From assembly GCA_963785765.1 (NCBI GenBank), contig CAWAWM010000008.1:434001-498000 (forward strand): a stretch of 64,000 nucleotides of DNA. Direction: 5' to 3'. Every line of letters starts with the position of its first letter. The stretch's first letter is position 1. A program made the translations under genes and the position numbers. The notes beneath the pieces are model-generated. The model saw only the letters and a list, made by a program, of their open reading frames with translations, made no database searches and had not been told where the DNA came from. This DNA comes from DATBGO01 sp963785765. Its GTDB lineage: Bacteria; Actinomycetota; Actinomycetes; Streptosporangiales; Streptosporangiaceae. Below are positions 49,229-57,336 of the stretch, piece by piece.

Positions 49229-49708
49229 ATGAAAACGCTGCAGCTGGCCGGCCGGCTCAATCCGCGAGCGAACTGGACGGCTGCCGCCTGCCCGATCGCC
49301 AGGACCATGGACGTGGTCGGCACGCGGTCTGCGTTCTTGCTCCTCCGGGAGGCCTTCTACGGCACGACCCGCTTCGACGACTTCGCCGAGCGGGCCGGGA
49401 TCAGCCAGCCGGTGGCCGCCGCGCGGCTGCGCGAGCTGGTCGCCGACGGCTTGCTGGCGCGCGAGCCCTACCGGGAGCCCGGGCAGCGGACCAGGATGCA
49501 GTACCGGCTGACCGAGAAGGGCGCGGAGTTCTTCCCGGCGCTGGCGGCCCTCATGCAGTGGGGCGACCGCTGGCTGGGGCCGGCCGGCGTCGAGCTGCAC
49601 CACCGGGACTGTGGTGCGGCGGTCCGCGCCGAGCTGCGCTGTGCCGCTGGGCATCAGCTGGAAGTCGAGGACATCGAGCTGGCGGCGCGCCGCCGCGACC
49701 AGGCTTAG
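49229..49708 (+). CDS. HxlR family transcriptional regulator
   Basis: 159 residues. ACPIARTMDVVGTRSAFLLLREAFYGTTRFDDFAERAGISQPVAAARLRELVADGLLAREPYREPGQRTRMQYRLTEKGAEFFPAL is the HxlR winged helix, with Cys near residue 21 at the position used by redox-sensing family members. A short C-terminal extension contains C...C (DCGAAVRAELRCAAGH), possibly metal binding. It likely represses the divergent MFS exporter and nitronate monooxygenase unit. Confidence 0.9.
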   Translation: MKTLQLAGRLNPRANWTAAACPIARTMDVVGTRSAFLLLREAFYGTTRFDDFAERAGISQPVAAARLRELVADGLLAREPYREPGQRTRMQYRLTEKGAEFFPALAALMQWGDRWLGPAGVELHHRDCGAAVRAELRCAAGHQLEVEDIELAARRRDQA

Positions 49709-50375
49709 CTGGCGAGATGGCCGGCTCCGCGTCCGGCACCGCCTATCATCTCATCCTGCGTCCGGCCCGTCGATCCGGCGGCTGGCGCTCTGGGCCGCGC
49801 AGGCGGCGTTCGTCATCGGGATGGCATACGCCGCGATCAGCGCCTACTGGGGACTGGGCGGAACCTGGCTGCTCGATACGGTGGGCGGCAGCCTGGAGAC
49901 GGCAGGCCGCAGCGGCACGGCCGGCCTGCTCGCGGCCGTCTGGGCCGCTGCCGTGCTGAAGGTCGTCGGCGCGATGATCCCGGTCCTGTACTGCGGGCTG
50001 TCGGCCGGCCGGCCGACTTCCGGCCCGCTCTCCCGGCCCCGGCCGCGGGCTGACCAGCCGCGGGCTGACGGGCCGCGGGCTGACGGGCCGCGGGTTGACC
50101 GGTCGCGGGCTGACCGGCTACCCGCACTATGGCGGTGGCTGCGGCTGCTGCGGATCCTGATGTGGCTGGAAGCGGCGATCCTGATCCTCAACGGGGGCGT
50201 GCTGACCGCGGCCGGGCTGCTGGTCCAGAGCGGAGTGATCGCCAGCGGAGCGGACGCCGACCAGCGGGCCCTGGCCTGGCACGCCTACCTCTGGGACCCG
50301 TTGTTCCTCGGCTGGGGCCTGCTGGTGCTGGTGGTGCTGGCCACGACCCGGCCGACTGTCAGCCGGGTCACGTAG
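49611..50375 (+). CDS. DUF3995-type membrane protein; true start downstream of 49611
   Basis: The frame is open from 49611 but overlaps the HxlR gene; conservation starts only near RRLALWAAQAAFVIGMAYAAISAYWGLGG (from about 49776). Four helices, the first as given, the others AAVWAAAVLKVVGAMIPVLYCG, LRLLRILMWLEAAILILNGGVLTAAGLLVQSG and AYLWDPLFLGWGLLVLVVLATT, match small DUF3995 proteins. A loop of RADGP repeats separates helices 2 and 3. No good ATG/GTG with leader exists near the conserved start, so a rare start codon or a coupled restart is needed. Function unknown; precedes the sigma factor by 11 nt. Confidence 0.65.
   Translation: MVRRSAPSCAVPLGISWKSRTSSWRRAAATRLSWRDGRLRVRHRLSSHPASGPSIRRLALWAAQAAFVIGMAYAAISAYWGLGGTWLLDTVGGSLETAGRSGTAGLLAAVWAAAVLKVVGAMIPVLYCGLSAGRPTSGPLSRPRPRADQPRADGPRADGPRVDRSRADRLPALWRWLRLLRILMWLEAAILILNGGVLTAAGLLVQSGVIASGADADQRALAWHAYLWDPLFLGWGLLVLVVLATTRPTVSRVT
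50043..50117. repeat. 15-nt tandem repeat, 5 units
   Basis: Five units of CCGCGGGCTGACGGG type encode the RADGP-like pentapeptides in a loop of the DUF3995 protein. Confidence 0.85.
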
Positions 50376-50386
50376 CATCCATATCC

Positions 50387-51379
50387 ATGTCGACCCGTAC
50401 CGAGTTTGCCCGCATCGAGGTCCGGTCCGAAGAGCTGGAGCAGTACCGGCAGGAGCTGACCGGCTACTGCTACCGGATGCTCGGCTCCGTCTTCGACGCC
50501 GATGACGCTGTACAGGAGACGCTGCTGCGGGCCTGGCGGGGCCTCGACGACTTCGAGGGACGGTCAGCTGCGCGCTCGTGGCTCTACCGCATCGCCACCA
50601 ACGTCTGCCTGGACATGCTGCGCAGCCGCCAGCGCCGGGCCAGGCCGATGGACCTGGGGCCAAGCTCGACCGCGGAGACACCGATCGGCCCGCTGCTGCC
50701 CGAGCACGCATGGGTGCAGCCCATCCCGGACAGCCGGGTGCTGCCCGGTGATGGTGACCCGGCCGAGCTCGCGGCGCAGCGGGACTCCGTCAGGCTGGCG
50801 TTCGTGGCCGCGATGCAGCACCTGCCCGCCAGGCAGCGGGCGGTGCTGATCCTGCGCGAAGTGCTCCGCTGGCAGGCCACCGAAGTAGCCGATCTGCTCG
50901 ACACCAGCGTGGCCTCGGTCAACAGCGCGCTGCAGCGAGCCCGGGCCACGCTGGCCGCCCGGGACATCACCAGCAGCACCAGCACCGGCGGGCCGCAGTC
51001 GATGGCCGCCGACCAGCAGCAGCTGCTGGCGCGCTACGTGGACGCGTTCCAGCGTTACGACATCGACTCGCTCGTGGCCCTGCTGCACGAGGAAGTGGTC
51101 ATGTCGATGCCGCCGTTCAATTTCTGGCTGCGCGGCCCGGCGAACATGGGCCGGTGGTTCCGCGGGCAGGGGATCGGCTGCCGAGGGTCGCGCCTGGTGG
51201 CCACCGCGGCCAACGGCTCCGCCGCGTTCGGCTCGTACCGGATCGATCCGGCCGGCGGCTATGCGCCGTTTGCCATCCAGGTCATCGAGATATCCGGCGA
51301 CCGGATCACCGGGCACCACAACTTCGTCGACACCGACCTGTTCGCCCCCTTCGGGCTGCCCGACCACCTTGATCCGTAG
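50387..51379 (+). CDS. ECF RNA polymerase sigma factor with C-terminal SnoaL-like domain (SigG/SigX5-like)
   Basis: 330 residues from ATG at 50387. Sigma region 2 is YCYRMLGSVFDADDAVQETLLRAWRGLDDFEGRSAARSWLYRIATNVCLDMLRSR (about 27-82) and region 4 is LPARQRAVLILREVLRWQATEVADLLDTSVASVNSALQRARATL (about 143-187). A SnoaL/NTF2-like domain of about 125 residues follows (ADQQQLLARYVDAFQRYDIDSLVALLHEEVVMSMPPFNFWLRGPANMG). In this class the tail replaces a separate anti-sigma factor and tunes activity. No anti-sigma gene is nearby. The hydrolase 9 nt downstream is probably co-expressed. Confidence 0.93.
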   Translation: MSTRTEFARIEVRSEELEQYRQELTGYCYRMLGSVFDADDAVQETLLRAWRGLDDFEGRSAARSWLYRIATNVCLDMLRSRQRRARPMDLGPSSTAETPIGPLLPEHAWVQPIPDSRVLPGDGDPAELAAQRDSVRLAFVAAMQHLPARQRAVLILREVLRWQATEVADLLDTSVASVNSALQRARATLAARDITSSTSTGGPQSMAADQQQLLARYVDAFQRYDIDSLVALLHEEVVMSMPPFNFWLRGPANMGRWFRGQGIGCRGSRLVATAANGSAAFGSYRIDPAGGYAPFAIQVIEISGDRITGHHNFVDTDLFAPFGLPDHLDP

Positions 51380-51388
51380 GCCGGGCGG

Positions 51389-52165
51389 ATGCAGACTGTC
51401 CGGTCAGCGGACGGTACGCCGATAGCGTTCGACCGTGCGGGCGACGGCCCGGCCCTGATCTTGGTGGCGGGGGCGCTTCAGGACCGGTCTGCGGCCCGGG
51501 TGCTGGGGCACCGGCTGGCGCCGCAGTTCGCCGTGTACAGCTACGACCGGCGGGGCCGTGGCGCCAGCGGGGACACCGGCCCGTATGCGGTCGACCGCGA
51601 GATAGCGGACCTGAGCGCGCTCGTCGCCGAGGCTGGGGGATCGGCATTCGTCTTCGGTCATTCGTCGGGAGCGGTGCTGGCCCTCGAGGCCGCTGCGCGG
51701 GGCGTCGCCATCACCAGGCTGGCGGTGTACGAGCCGCCGTACGTGGTGGACCCGGAGCTGTCCCGCAGGCGCGTGGCGCTGGCCGGCGAACTGGACCGGC
51801 TGCTCGGCGCGGGGCGGCCGGGCGACGCCGTCCAGCGCTTCCTGGCCGAGGCCGTGGAGTTGCGGCCGGACGTGCTGGCGATGATCCGGGCCTCCCGGCT
51901 GTGGCCGCCCATGGAGGCACTCGCTCCCACCCTGCGCTATGACCTCGCGCTCCTGGACGGCGGCTTGATCCCGGCCGCCAGGCTGGCCAGGATCGGCGTC
52001 CCCACCCTATTTCTCTGCGGCGCGGCCAGCCCCGGCTGGGCCCGTGCCTCGGTGCGGGCGGCCGCGTCGCTCGTTCCTGGCGCCAGGCAGCTGACGCTCG
52101 ACGGCCAGGACCACAACGTCGCCGACGGCGTCCTGGCGCCGTTGCTGGCCCAGTACTTCAGCTGA
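51389..52165 (+). CDS. alpha/beta fold hydrolase
   Basis: 258 residues, starting MQTVRSADGTPIAFDRAGDGPALILVAGALQDRS. Strand-order motifs: YDRRGRGASGDTGPY, nucleophile GHSSGAVLALEAAARG (Ser near residue 92), acid in TLFLCGAASPGWAR is weak, His in LDGQDHNVADGVLAPLLAQYF. Cytoplasmic, no signal peptide. Such hydrolases often sit next to SigG-like ECF factors, which suggests a stress or metabolite-clearing role, but the substrate is unknown. Confidence 0.88.
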   Translation: MQTVRSADGTPIAFDRAGDGPALILVAGALQDRSAARVLGHRLAPQFAVYSYDRRGRGASGDTGPYAVDREIADLSALVAEAGGSAFVFGHSSGAVLALEAAARGVAITRLAVYEPPYVVDPELSRRRVALAGELDRLLGAGRPGDAVQRFLAEAVELRPDVLAMIRASRLWPPMEALAPTLRYDLALLDGGLIPAARLARIGVPTLFLCGAASPGWARASVRAAASLVPGARQLTLDGQDHNVADGVLAPLLAQYFS

Positions 52166-52183
52166 TCCGGACTTCGGACGGCG

Positions 52184-52594
52184 CTAGCCGAGAAACGACA
52201 GCCTGACCTGCCGGTCTGGATTGTCCACGTTGAGATCGACGAGCGCCACGGACTGCCAGGTCCCGAGCGCGAGAGAGCCAGCCACCACCGGCAGCAGCGT
52301 GAAGGGCGCGACGAACGCGGGCAGCACGTGCGACCTGCCGTGGCCACGCGATCCGTGCGCATGCTGCCACCGGCCGTCGGCGGGCAGCACGGCCGAGAGC
52401 GTGGCCAGCAGGTCCGCGTCACTTCCGGCGCCGAGTTCGATCAGCACGATGCCCGCCGTCGCGTGGGGGACGAAGACATGCAGGAGCCCGTCGCCGCCCG
52501 CCGCTGACTCGCGGGCAAACTCCGCGCACCGCGCCGTGATGTCGTGCACGCTCTCGCTGCGTCCCGTCCGCACCTGGAAGGTCATGGTGTTCAT
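52184..52594 (-). CDS. YjbQ / UPF0047 family protein (secondary thiamine-phosphate synthase type)
   Basis: 136 residues; conserved LLHVFVPHATAGIVLIELGAGSDADLLATLSAVLP, HAHGSRGHGRSHVLPAFVAPFTLLPVVAGSLALGTWQSVALVDLN. Three histidines around the PHATAG, DGRWQHAHG and GRSHV segments form the family's metal-like site. YjbQ proteins can weakly replace thiamine phosphate synthase, but the natural role is unsettled. Convergent with the hydrolase, 18 nt between stops. Confidence 0.9.
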   Translation of the reverse strand: MNTMTFQVRTGRSESVHDITARCAEFARESAAGGDGLLHVFVPHATAGIVLIELGAGSDADLLATLSAVLPADGRWQHAHGSRGHGRSHVLPAFVAPFTLLPVVAGSLALGTWQSVALVDLNVDNPDRQVRLSFLG

Positions 52595-52921
52595 GCCGAC
52601 TGACTGTCGGCCATCGGCCGCCGTTACGCAACCCGCCAGGCCACATCGCCGCCGCGCCGGTGGCCGGCTGGCGGATCGCCGCGGGTGCGGGCTGGCGGTC
52701 CGCTGCTAAACCCTCGCCACTACCTGATTCGGCGTGCTGTACAACAAGGCGGGTCAGTTCCAGCGAACACGTGGGGTGCCGTCAGGTGAGCTGCCGCAGA
52801 ACGAGGAACATAGCGGGGGTGCGATAGAGCGCGGCACCCTGGTAGTTACGGGGGTGCAGGCTAGGGTGCCGCGTGCCCCGGCCAGTGCCAGTACGGCAGG
52901 TGCCAGTCCTTATAACCTGGG
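52595..52921. other. 327-nt gap without a supported gene
   Basis: Upstream of yjbQ and downstream of the small coiled-coil gene. Plus-strand frames exist but are shadows with Ser/Arg-rich translation. Two short direct repeats (GGCTGGCGG at about 52669 and 52691) are the only pattern noted. Confidence 0.4.
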
Positions 52922-53158
52922 TCAGCGGGTCTCGCCGAGCCGCTTGAGCAGTTCCTCGCGCCTGGCCTCGAACTGTTCGGCCAGCGACTCCTGCTCCTCA
53001 GCCGCGGCGATCGCCGACGCACGGTCGGCGAAGTCGCCCGGCTCATCCTCGCCCACACTCTGGCGGAGCTGCACTGCGCTGCGCCGCAGGCCCTCGATGT
53101 CGTCCTCGACCAGCCTGAGTTCCTCACGCAGCTCAGCATCTGACTTCTCGGCGCTCAC
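52922..53158 (-). CDS. small coiled-coil protein of unknown function
   Basis: 78 residues from GTG at 53158 behind GGAGAGGA. SAEKSDAELREELRLVEDDIEGLRRSAVQLRQSVGEDEPGDFADRASAIAAAEEQESLAEQFEARREELLKRLGE is acidic and helical with heptad spacing in two stretches either side of the EDEPGD turn, so a helical hairpin is likely. No family recognised. It lies between the cox-like operon and yjbQ, transcribed alone. Confidence 0.7.
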   Translation of the reverse strand: MSAEKSDAELREELRLVEDDIEGLRRSAVQLRQSVGEDEPGDFADRASAIAAAEEQESLAEQFEARREELLKRLGETR

Positions 53159-53290
53159 CAGCGCACTTCCTCTCCAGGTTGACGGCGCGGGCCCGCCGCC
53201 CACGACGCGACGGCATCCCCCGGGTGTCGCACACCGCCGGCCGAGCCTCGTTAGCTGCTGGTTTAGCCTGTCGGCCGGCGCCGACGGTGC

Positions 53291-54100
53291 TCAGCCTTGC
53301 TGCTCCAGGGCACGCCGGGTCAGGACGCGGGCCAGGTGCTGACGATACTCGCGGTCGGCGTGCATGTCCTCGCCGGGCGAGGTCCCCTCGGCGGCCAGCT
53401 CAGCCGCCTGGGCCGGGCTGGCTCCGGCGGCCAGCGCGCCCTCGGCAGCGCGGGCCCGCAGCGGCACCGGGCCCATGTTGGCCAGCGCGATCCGCCCGCC
53501 GGTGGCCGCCGCCCCGACGATCGCCCAGTCGTTGGCGCGCCGGGTGAACTTCTGGTATCCCCAGCCAGCGCCCGGCGTGCGCGGTACCCGGACGGCGGTG
53601 AGCAAGTCGCCGGGTTCCAGGCTGGTCTCGAAGAACCCGGTGAAGAAGTCGTCGGCGCTGACGCGGCGGCGGCCTGCCGGGCCGAGGATCTCGACTGATC
53701 CGCCCAGCGCGACCACGGCCATCGGCAGGTCAGCGGCGGGGTCGGCGTGCGCAAGCGAACCGCCGATCGTGCCGCGATGGCGGATCTGCGGATCCCCGAC
53801 CTGCGCGGCGGCATGAGCCAGCAGCGGCGCGCCGGTCCGGACCAGCTCAGCGGCGGCCAGGTCGGCGTGGCAGGTAGCCGCGCCGATCACCAGCTCGTCG
53901 CCATCGGCCCGCAGCCCGGCCAGCTCGGTCAGCTGGCCAATGTCGATCAGCACCGACGGTGCCGCCAGCCGCAGCTTCATCATCGGCAGCAGCGAATGGC
54001 CACCGGCCAGCAACTTCGCGTCTTCGCCGTATCGGGCCAGCAGTTCGATGGCGTGCTGGGCCGACTCTGCGGTCAGGTAGTCGAACGATGCGGGGATCAC
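53291..54100 (-). CDS. molybdopterin hydroxylase FAD subunit (CoxM/XdhB-like)
   Basis: 269 residues from GTG at 54100, overlapping the CoxS stop as GTGA. FAD-binding PCMH domain: FDYLTAESAQHAIELLARYGEDAKLLAGGHSLLPMMKLRLAAPSVLIDI (AGGHS binding loop) and the second FAD motif HRGTIGGSLAHADPAADLP (TIGGS). C-terminal CO_deh_flav domain follows. It passes electrons from the 2Fe-2S subunit to an acceptor. Third gene of the L-S-M set. Confidence 0.92.
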   Translation of the reverse strand: MIPASFDYLTAESAQHAIELLARYGEDAKLLAGGHSLLPMMKLRLAAPSVLIDIGQLTELAGLRADGDELVIGAATCHADLAAAELVRTGAPLLAHAAAQVGDPQIRHRGTIGGSLAHADPAADLPMAVVALGGSVEILGPAGRRRVSADDFFTGFFETSLEPGDLLTAVRVPRTPGAGWGYQKFTRRANDWAIVGAAATGGRIALANMGPVPLRARAAEGALAAGASPAQAAELAAEGTSPGEDMHADREYRQHLARVLTRRALEQQG

Positions 54101-54591
54101 GCGTCCACCGCCGCATCGCCGGCGGCGGCCACCGGGCCGGCCGCGGCGGCGACCAGCACCGCGCGCACGATGTTGTGATACCCCGTGCACCGGCACAGGT
54201 TGCCTTCCAGGCCCTCGCGCACCTGCGCCTCGGTCGGGTCAGGATTCTCGGTCAGCAGCCCGACCGCGGCCATCACCATCCCGGGCGTGCAGAACCCGCA
54301 CTGCAGGCCATGCTCGGCCCGGAACGCGGCCTGCACCGGATGCAGCTCGCCGGGCGCCGCCAGGCCCTCGGCCGTGCGGACCTGCTGCCCGGCCGCCTGC
54401 ACGGCCAGCACCGTGCAGGACTTGACCGACTTGCCGTCCAGCAGCACGGTGCACGCGCCGCAGGAGGTGGTGTCACAACCGACGCCCGCGGCCCGCAGGC
54501 CGCACACCTCGCGCAGATAGTGCACCAGCAGCAGCCGGGGCTCGACATCGTCGGACCGCGGCTCGCCGTTGACGGTGAGCTCGAGCAGCAT
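54097..54591 (-). CDS. molybdopterin hydroxylase 2Fe-2S subunit (CoxS-like)
   Basis: 164 residues. Plant-type cluster ligands GCDTTSCGACTVLLDGKSVKSC and the second helical cluster QCGFCTPGMVMA...EGNLCRCTGYHNIVRAV are both complete. The start ATG directly follows the CoxL stop (TAGATG). After the last cluster the protein has an Ala-rich tail. Links the molybdenum and FAD subunits. Confidence 0.94.
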   Translation of the reverse strand: MLLELTVNGEPRSDDVEPRLLLVHYLREVCGLRAAGVGCDTTSCGACTVLLDGKSVKSCTVLAVQAAGQQVRTAEGLAAPGELHPVQAAFRAEHGLQCGFCTPGMVMAAVGLLTENPDPTEAQVREGLEGNLCRCTGYHNIVRAVLVAAAAGPVAAAGDAAVDA

Positions 54592-56979
54592 CTATCCGTT
54601 CTCCGTCCGTGCCGACTGCTGTTCCGACGCCGACTGCAGTTCTGGCGACTGCAGTTCTGACGACTGCAGTTCTGACGACTGCAGTTCTGACGACTGCAGT
54701 GCCTGTGCCGACTGCAGCGCCTGCCAGACCCGCTGCGGCGAGGCGGGCATGTCGACGTGCCTGACCCCCAGGTGGGCGAGCGCGTCGACGACCGCGTTTT
54801 GCACCGCGGGGGTTGAGCCGATGCTGCCCGCCTCGCCGATGCCCTTGGCGCCGAGCGGGTTGTAGCTGGTCGGCGTCTGCATATCGACCAGCTCGAAGCT
54901 CGGGACCTCAGTCGCCGACAGGAACGGGTAGTCGGCGAGCGTAGCCGTCAGCGGGTTGCCGTCGGCGTCGTAGACCACTTCCTCGAGGAAGGCCTGCGCC
55001 GCGCCCTGGGCCAGCCCGCCGTGCCGCTGGCCCTCGGCGAGCAGCGGGTTGAGCACGAAGCCCGCGTCGTCAACCGCGACCAGCCGCCGCAGCACCACCT
55101 TGCCGGTCTCGGTGTCCACCTCGACCACGGCCACGTGCGCGCCGAACGGGTAGGTGGCTCCGGGCGCGCTGAACACCGCCCGTACCAGCAGCCGGTCTTC
55201 CTGCGCCAGCCGGGCCAGCGGCACCGACGCGTCCGGGTCGCCGGCCACCTCGAAGGCGCTGCGTGCGGCGTTGAACTGCAGGTCGGCGGGGCTGGCCTCG
55301 AGCACGTCGGCGGCCCGCTTCCTGGCCACCTCGATCAGCTCCTGCGAGGCCTGGCGCACGGCGGCACCGCCCTGCTGCAGGCTGCGCGAGCCGCCGGTGC
55401 CGCCGCCCTCGGGCACCAGGTCGGTGTCGCCCCATTTCAGGGTGATCGACTCGACCGGGATGCCGAGCTCCTCGCTGGCCAGCATGGCCCACGCCGTCGC
55501 GTGCCCCTGGCCGTGCGGGGAGGTGCCGGTGAGAATCGTGGCGGTCCCATCGTGATGCACCTCGACGGTGGCGTTCTCATGCGGATCGCCGGCCTCCTCG
55601 CCGCCGCCGGTGATCTCGACGTAGCAGGACACTCCGATGCCGAGCTGGACCGTCTCCCCGCGCTGCCGGCGGGCGGCCTGCTCGCGGCGGAGCTCGTCGT
55701 AGCCCGCCGCCTCGAGCACCTTGTCCAGGGCCGCGGCGTAGTCACCGCTGTCGTACAGTGCGCCGAACTTGGTGGCGTGCGGCTCGGTGAACGGGGCGAG
55801 CAGGTTCCGCCGCCGCACCTGCGCGGGGTCCATGCCGATCTCCGCGGCGAACAGGTCGATGGCCCGTTCGATCGCGGCGGTGGCCTCGGGTCGCCCGGCG
55901 CCGCGGTAAGCGCCCATCGGCGTGGTGGTGGTCACCACCGAGCGCCCGACGGCCTCGGCCTGGGAGATCGCGTAAGGCCCGGGTGCCATCAAGATCGTGA
56001 GGAACGGCAGGACCGCGCCGAGCCGCGGGTAGGCCCCGGCGTCCTGCAGGATCTCCAGCCGGTAGGCGAGTACGGTGCCGTCCCTGGTACCGCCGATCGT
56101 GACCGCCTGCTGCTGGGCGCGCCCGTGGGTCATCGCGACCAGGTTCTCCGACCTGGTCTCGGTCCACCGGGCCGGGCGGTTCAGCTGCCTGGCCACCCAC
56201 GCCACCACGGCGTGCTCCGGGTCGGCGCCGAACTTGGCCCCGAACGCGCCGCCGACGTCCGGGGTGATCACCCGGACCTGGTCGGCCGCCAGCCCGAGCA
56301 GGCCGGCCAGCGCGGCCCGGGTGCCCTGGGCGCCCTGGTTGGGTATCCACGCGGTCAGCCGCCCGTCGTCGCCCCACACGGCCGCCGCGGCCCGGCCCTC
56401 CAGCGGCGCGGGCGCGACCCGCTGGTTGACGATGGTGTGCCTGACGACGGCGTCGCAGCCGTCAAACAGGTGCCCGTCGAGCGCCGCCGCGTCGCCGAAG
56501 GTGGCCGCCACGTTGGTGCCCGCCTCCTCGAACAGCAGGACGTCACCGGCGAGGGCGGCGTCGAGATCGACCACCGCGGGCAGCGGGTCGTAATCGACAT
56601 CGACGAGTTCCGCGGCGTCCTCGCCCTGGTAGGGCCGGTCGGTGACGATCACCGCCACCGGCTCGCCGACAAAGCGCACCACATCGGTGGCCAGCAGCCT
56701 GCGCCGCATCCGCTCGTCGACCAGCCCCGGCATCGCCGGCCCGACGGTGGCCAGGCCGGCCAAGTCCGCGCCGGTGAAGGCGGCGACCACGCCGGCCGCG
56801 GACGCGGCCTGGCTCACGTCGATGCGGCGGATCCTGGCGTGCGCGATGGGAGAGCGGACGAAGGACACGTGGCAGGCGCCGGCCAGCCGCTCGTCCTGGA
56901 GGTCCTCGGTGTAGACGCCGCCGGTGGTGAGAAAGCGCGGGTCTTCCACCCGAAGGACCCGGGTGCCCAGGATGCTCAC
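54592..56979 (-). CDS. form II carbon-monoxide-dehydrogenase-like molybdopterin subunit (CoxL-like)
   Basis: 795 residues from GTG at 56979. Xanthine-oxidase fold: GTRVLRVEDPRFLTTGGVYTEDL, GGAFGAKFGADPEHAVVAWVARQLNRP, and active-site loop TPMGAYRGAGRPEATAAIERAID. The AYRGAGR motif is that of form II enzymes, not the AYxCSFR of true aerobic CO dehydrogenase, so CO oxidation should not be assumed; an aldehyde or N-heterocycle is as likely. Conserved Glu in GAKGIGEAGSIGSTPAVQNAV is present. The C-terminus ends in SSELQ pentapeptide repeats. Gene order L-S-M; no maturation genes in the window. Confidence 0.9.
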   Translation of the reverse strand: MSILGTRVLRVEDPRFLTTGGVYTEDLQDERLAGACHVSFVRSPIAHARIRRIDVSQAASAAGVVAAFTGADLAGLATVGPAMPGLVDERMRRRLLATDVVRFVGEPVAVIVTDRPYQGEDAAELVDVDYDPLPAVVDLDAALAGDVLLFEEAGTNVAATFGDAAALDGHLFDGCDAVVRHTIVNQRVAPAPLEGRAAAAVWGDDGRLTAWIPNQGAQGTRAALAGLLGLAADQVRVITPDVGGAFGAKFGADPEHAVVAWVARQLNRPARWTETRSENLVAMTHGRAQQQAVTIGGTRDGTVLAYRLEILQDAGAYPRLGAVLPFLTILMAPGPYAISQAEAVGRSVVTTTTPMGAYRGAGRPEATAAIERAIDLFAAEIGMDPAQVRRRNLLAPFTEPHATKFGALYDSGDYAAALDKVLEAAGYDELRREQAARRQRGETVQLGIGVSCYVEITGGGEEAGDPHENATVEVHHDGTATILTGTSPHGQGHATAWAMLASEELGIPVESITLKWGDTDLVPEGGGTGGSRSLQQGGAAVRQASQELIEVARKRAADVLEASPADLQFNAARSAFEVAGDPDASVPLARLAQEDRLLVRAVFSAPGATYPFGAHVAVVEVDTETGKVVLRRLVAVDDAGFVLNPLLAEGQRHGGLAQGAAQAFLEEVVYDADGNPLTATLADYPFLSATEVPSFELVDMQTPTSYNPLGAKGIGEAGSIGSTPAVQNAVVDALAHLGVRHVDMPASPQRVWQALQSAQALQSSELQSSELQSSELQSPELQSASEQQSARTENG
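54631..54705. repeat. 15-nt tandem repeat, 5 units
   Basis: Units of CGACTGCAGTTCTGA encode the SSELQ pentapeptides at the C-terminus of the CoxL-like subunit. Confidence 0.9.
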
Positions 56980-57336
56980 CGGCGATCAGCTCCCCTCCAA
57001 ACCAGCGCCCCGCGGCTAGCGCGTGCCAGCGGGGCTGGCCGCCCGACCCATTCGATGCTGGCCAGCGGATCACTGGCCGTCCGGCCCGGCGGTCCGCACA
57101 GCGACTCTACCTAGGCCGCCGTGCCACGACGAAGCCACCCGACCCTGCGCGGGGCTGTTACGCCTGGTGGCTGCGGGAATCAGCGGGCTGGCCTGGAGCG
57201 TTGAAGCCTGAGCCCCCCGGGAAGAAGACCCAGGCCAACCGCCGCTGGCCGGGCAAAAAGGGTTTTCCCGGCGGCCGGGCGCCTGGTTAGCATCGAGAGG
57301 CACCCCACCCCTCCGGCCAAGATCGGAAGTTTCGTC
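56980..57336. promoter_or_regulatory. divergent promoter region with a compact inverted repeat
   Basis: 357 nt between the CoxL-like and MFS genes. CCGGG-C-AAAA and TTTTCCCGG (57249-57271) form a hairpin with a 4-nt loop and one bulged C, unusual here for its A/T runs. It may be an operator or a processed leader hairpin of the MFS gene. No gene is supported in this gap. Confidence 0.4.
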
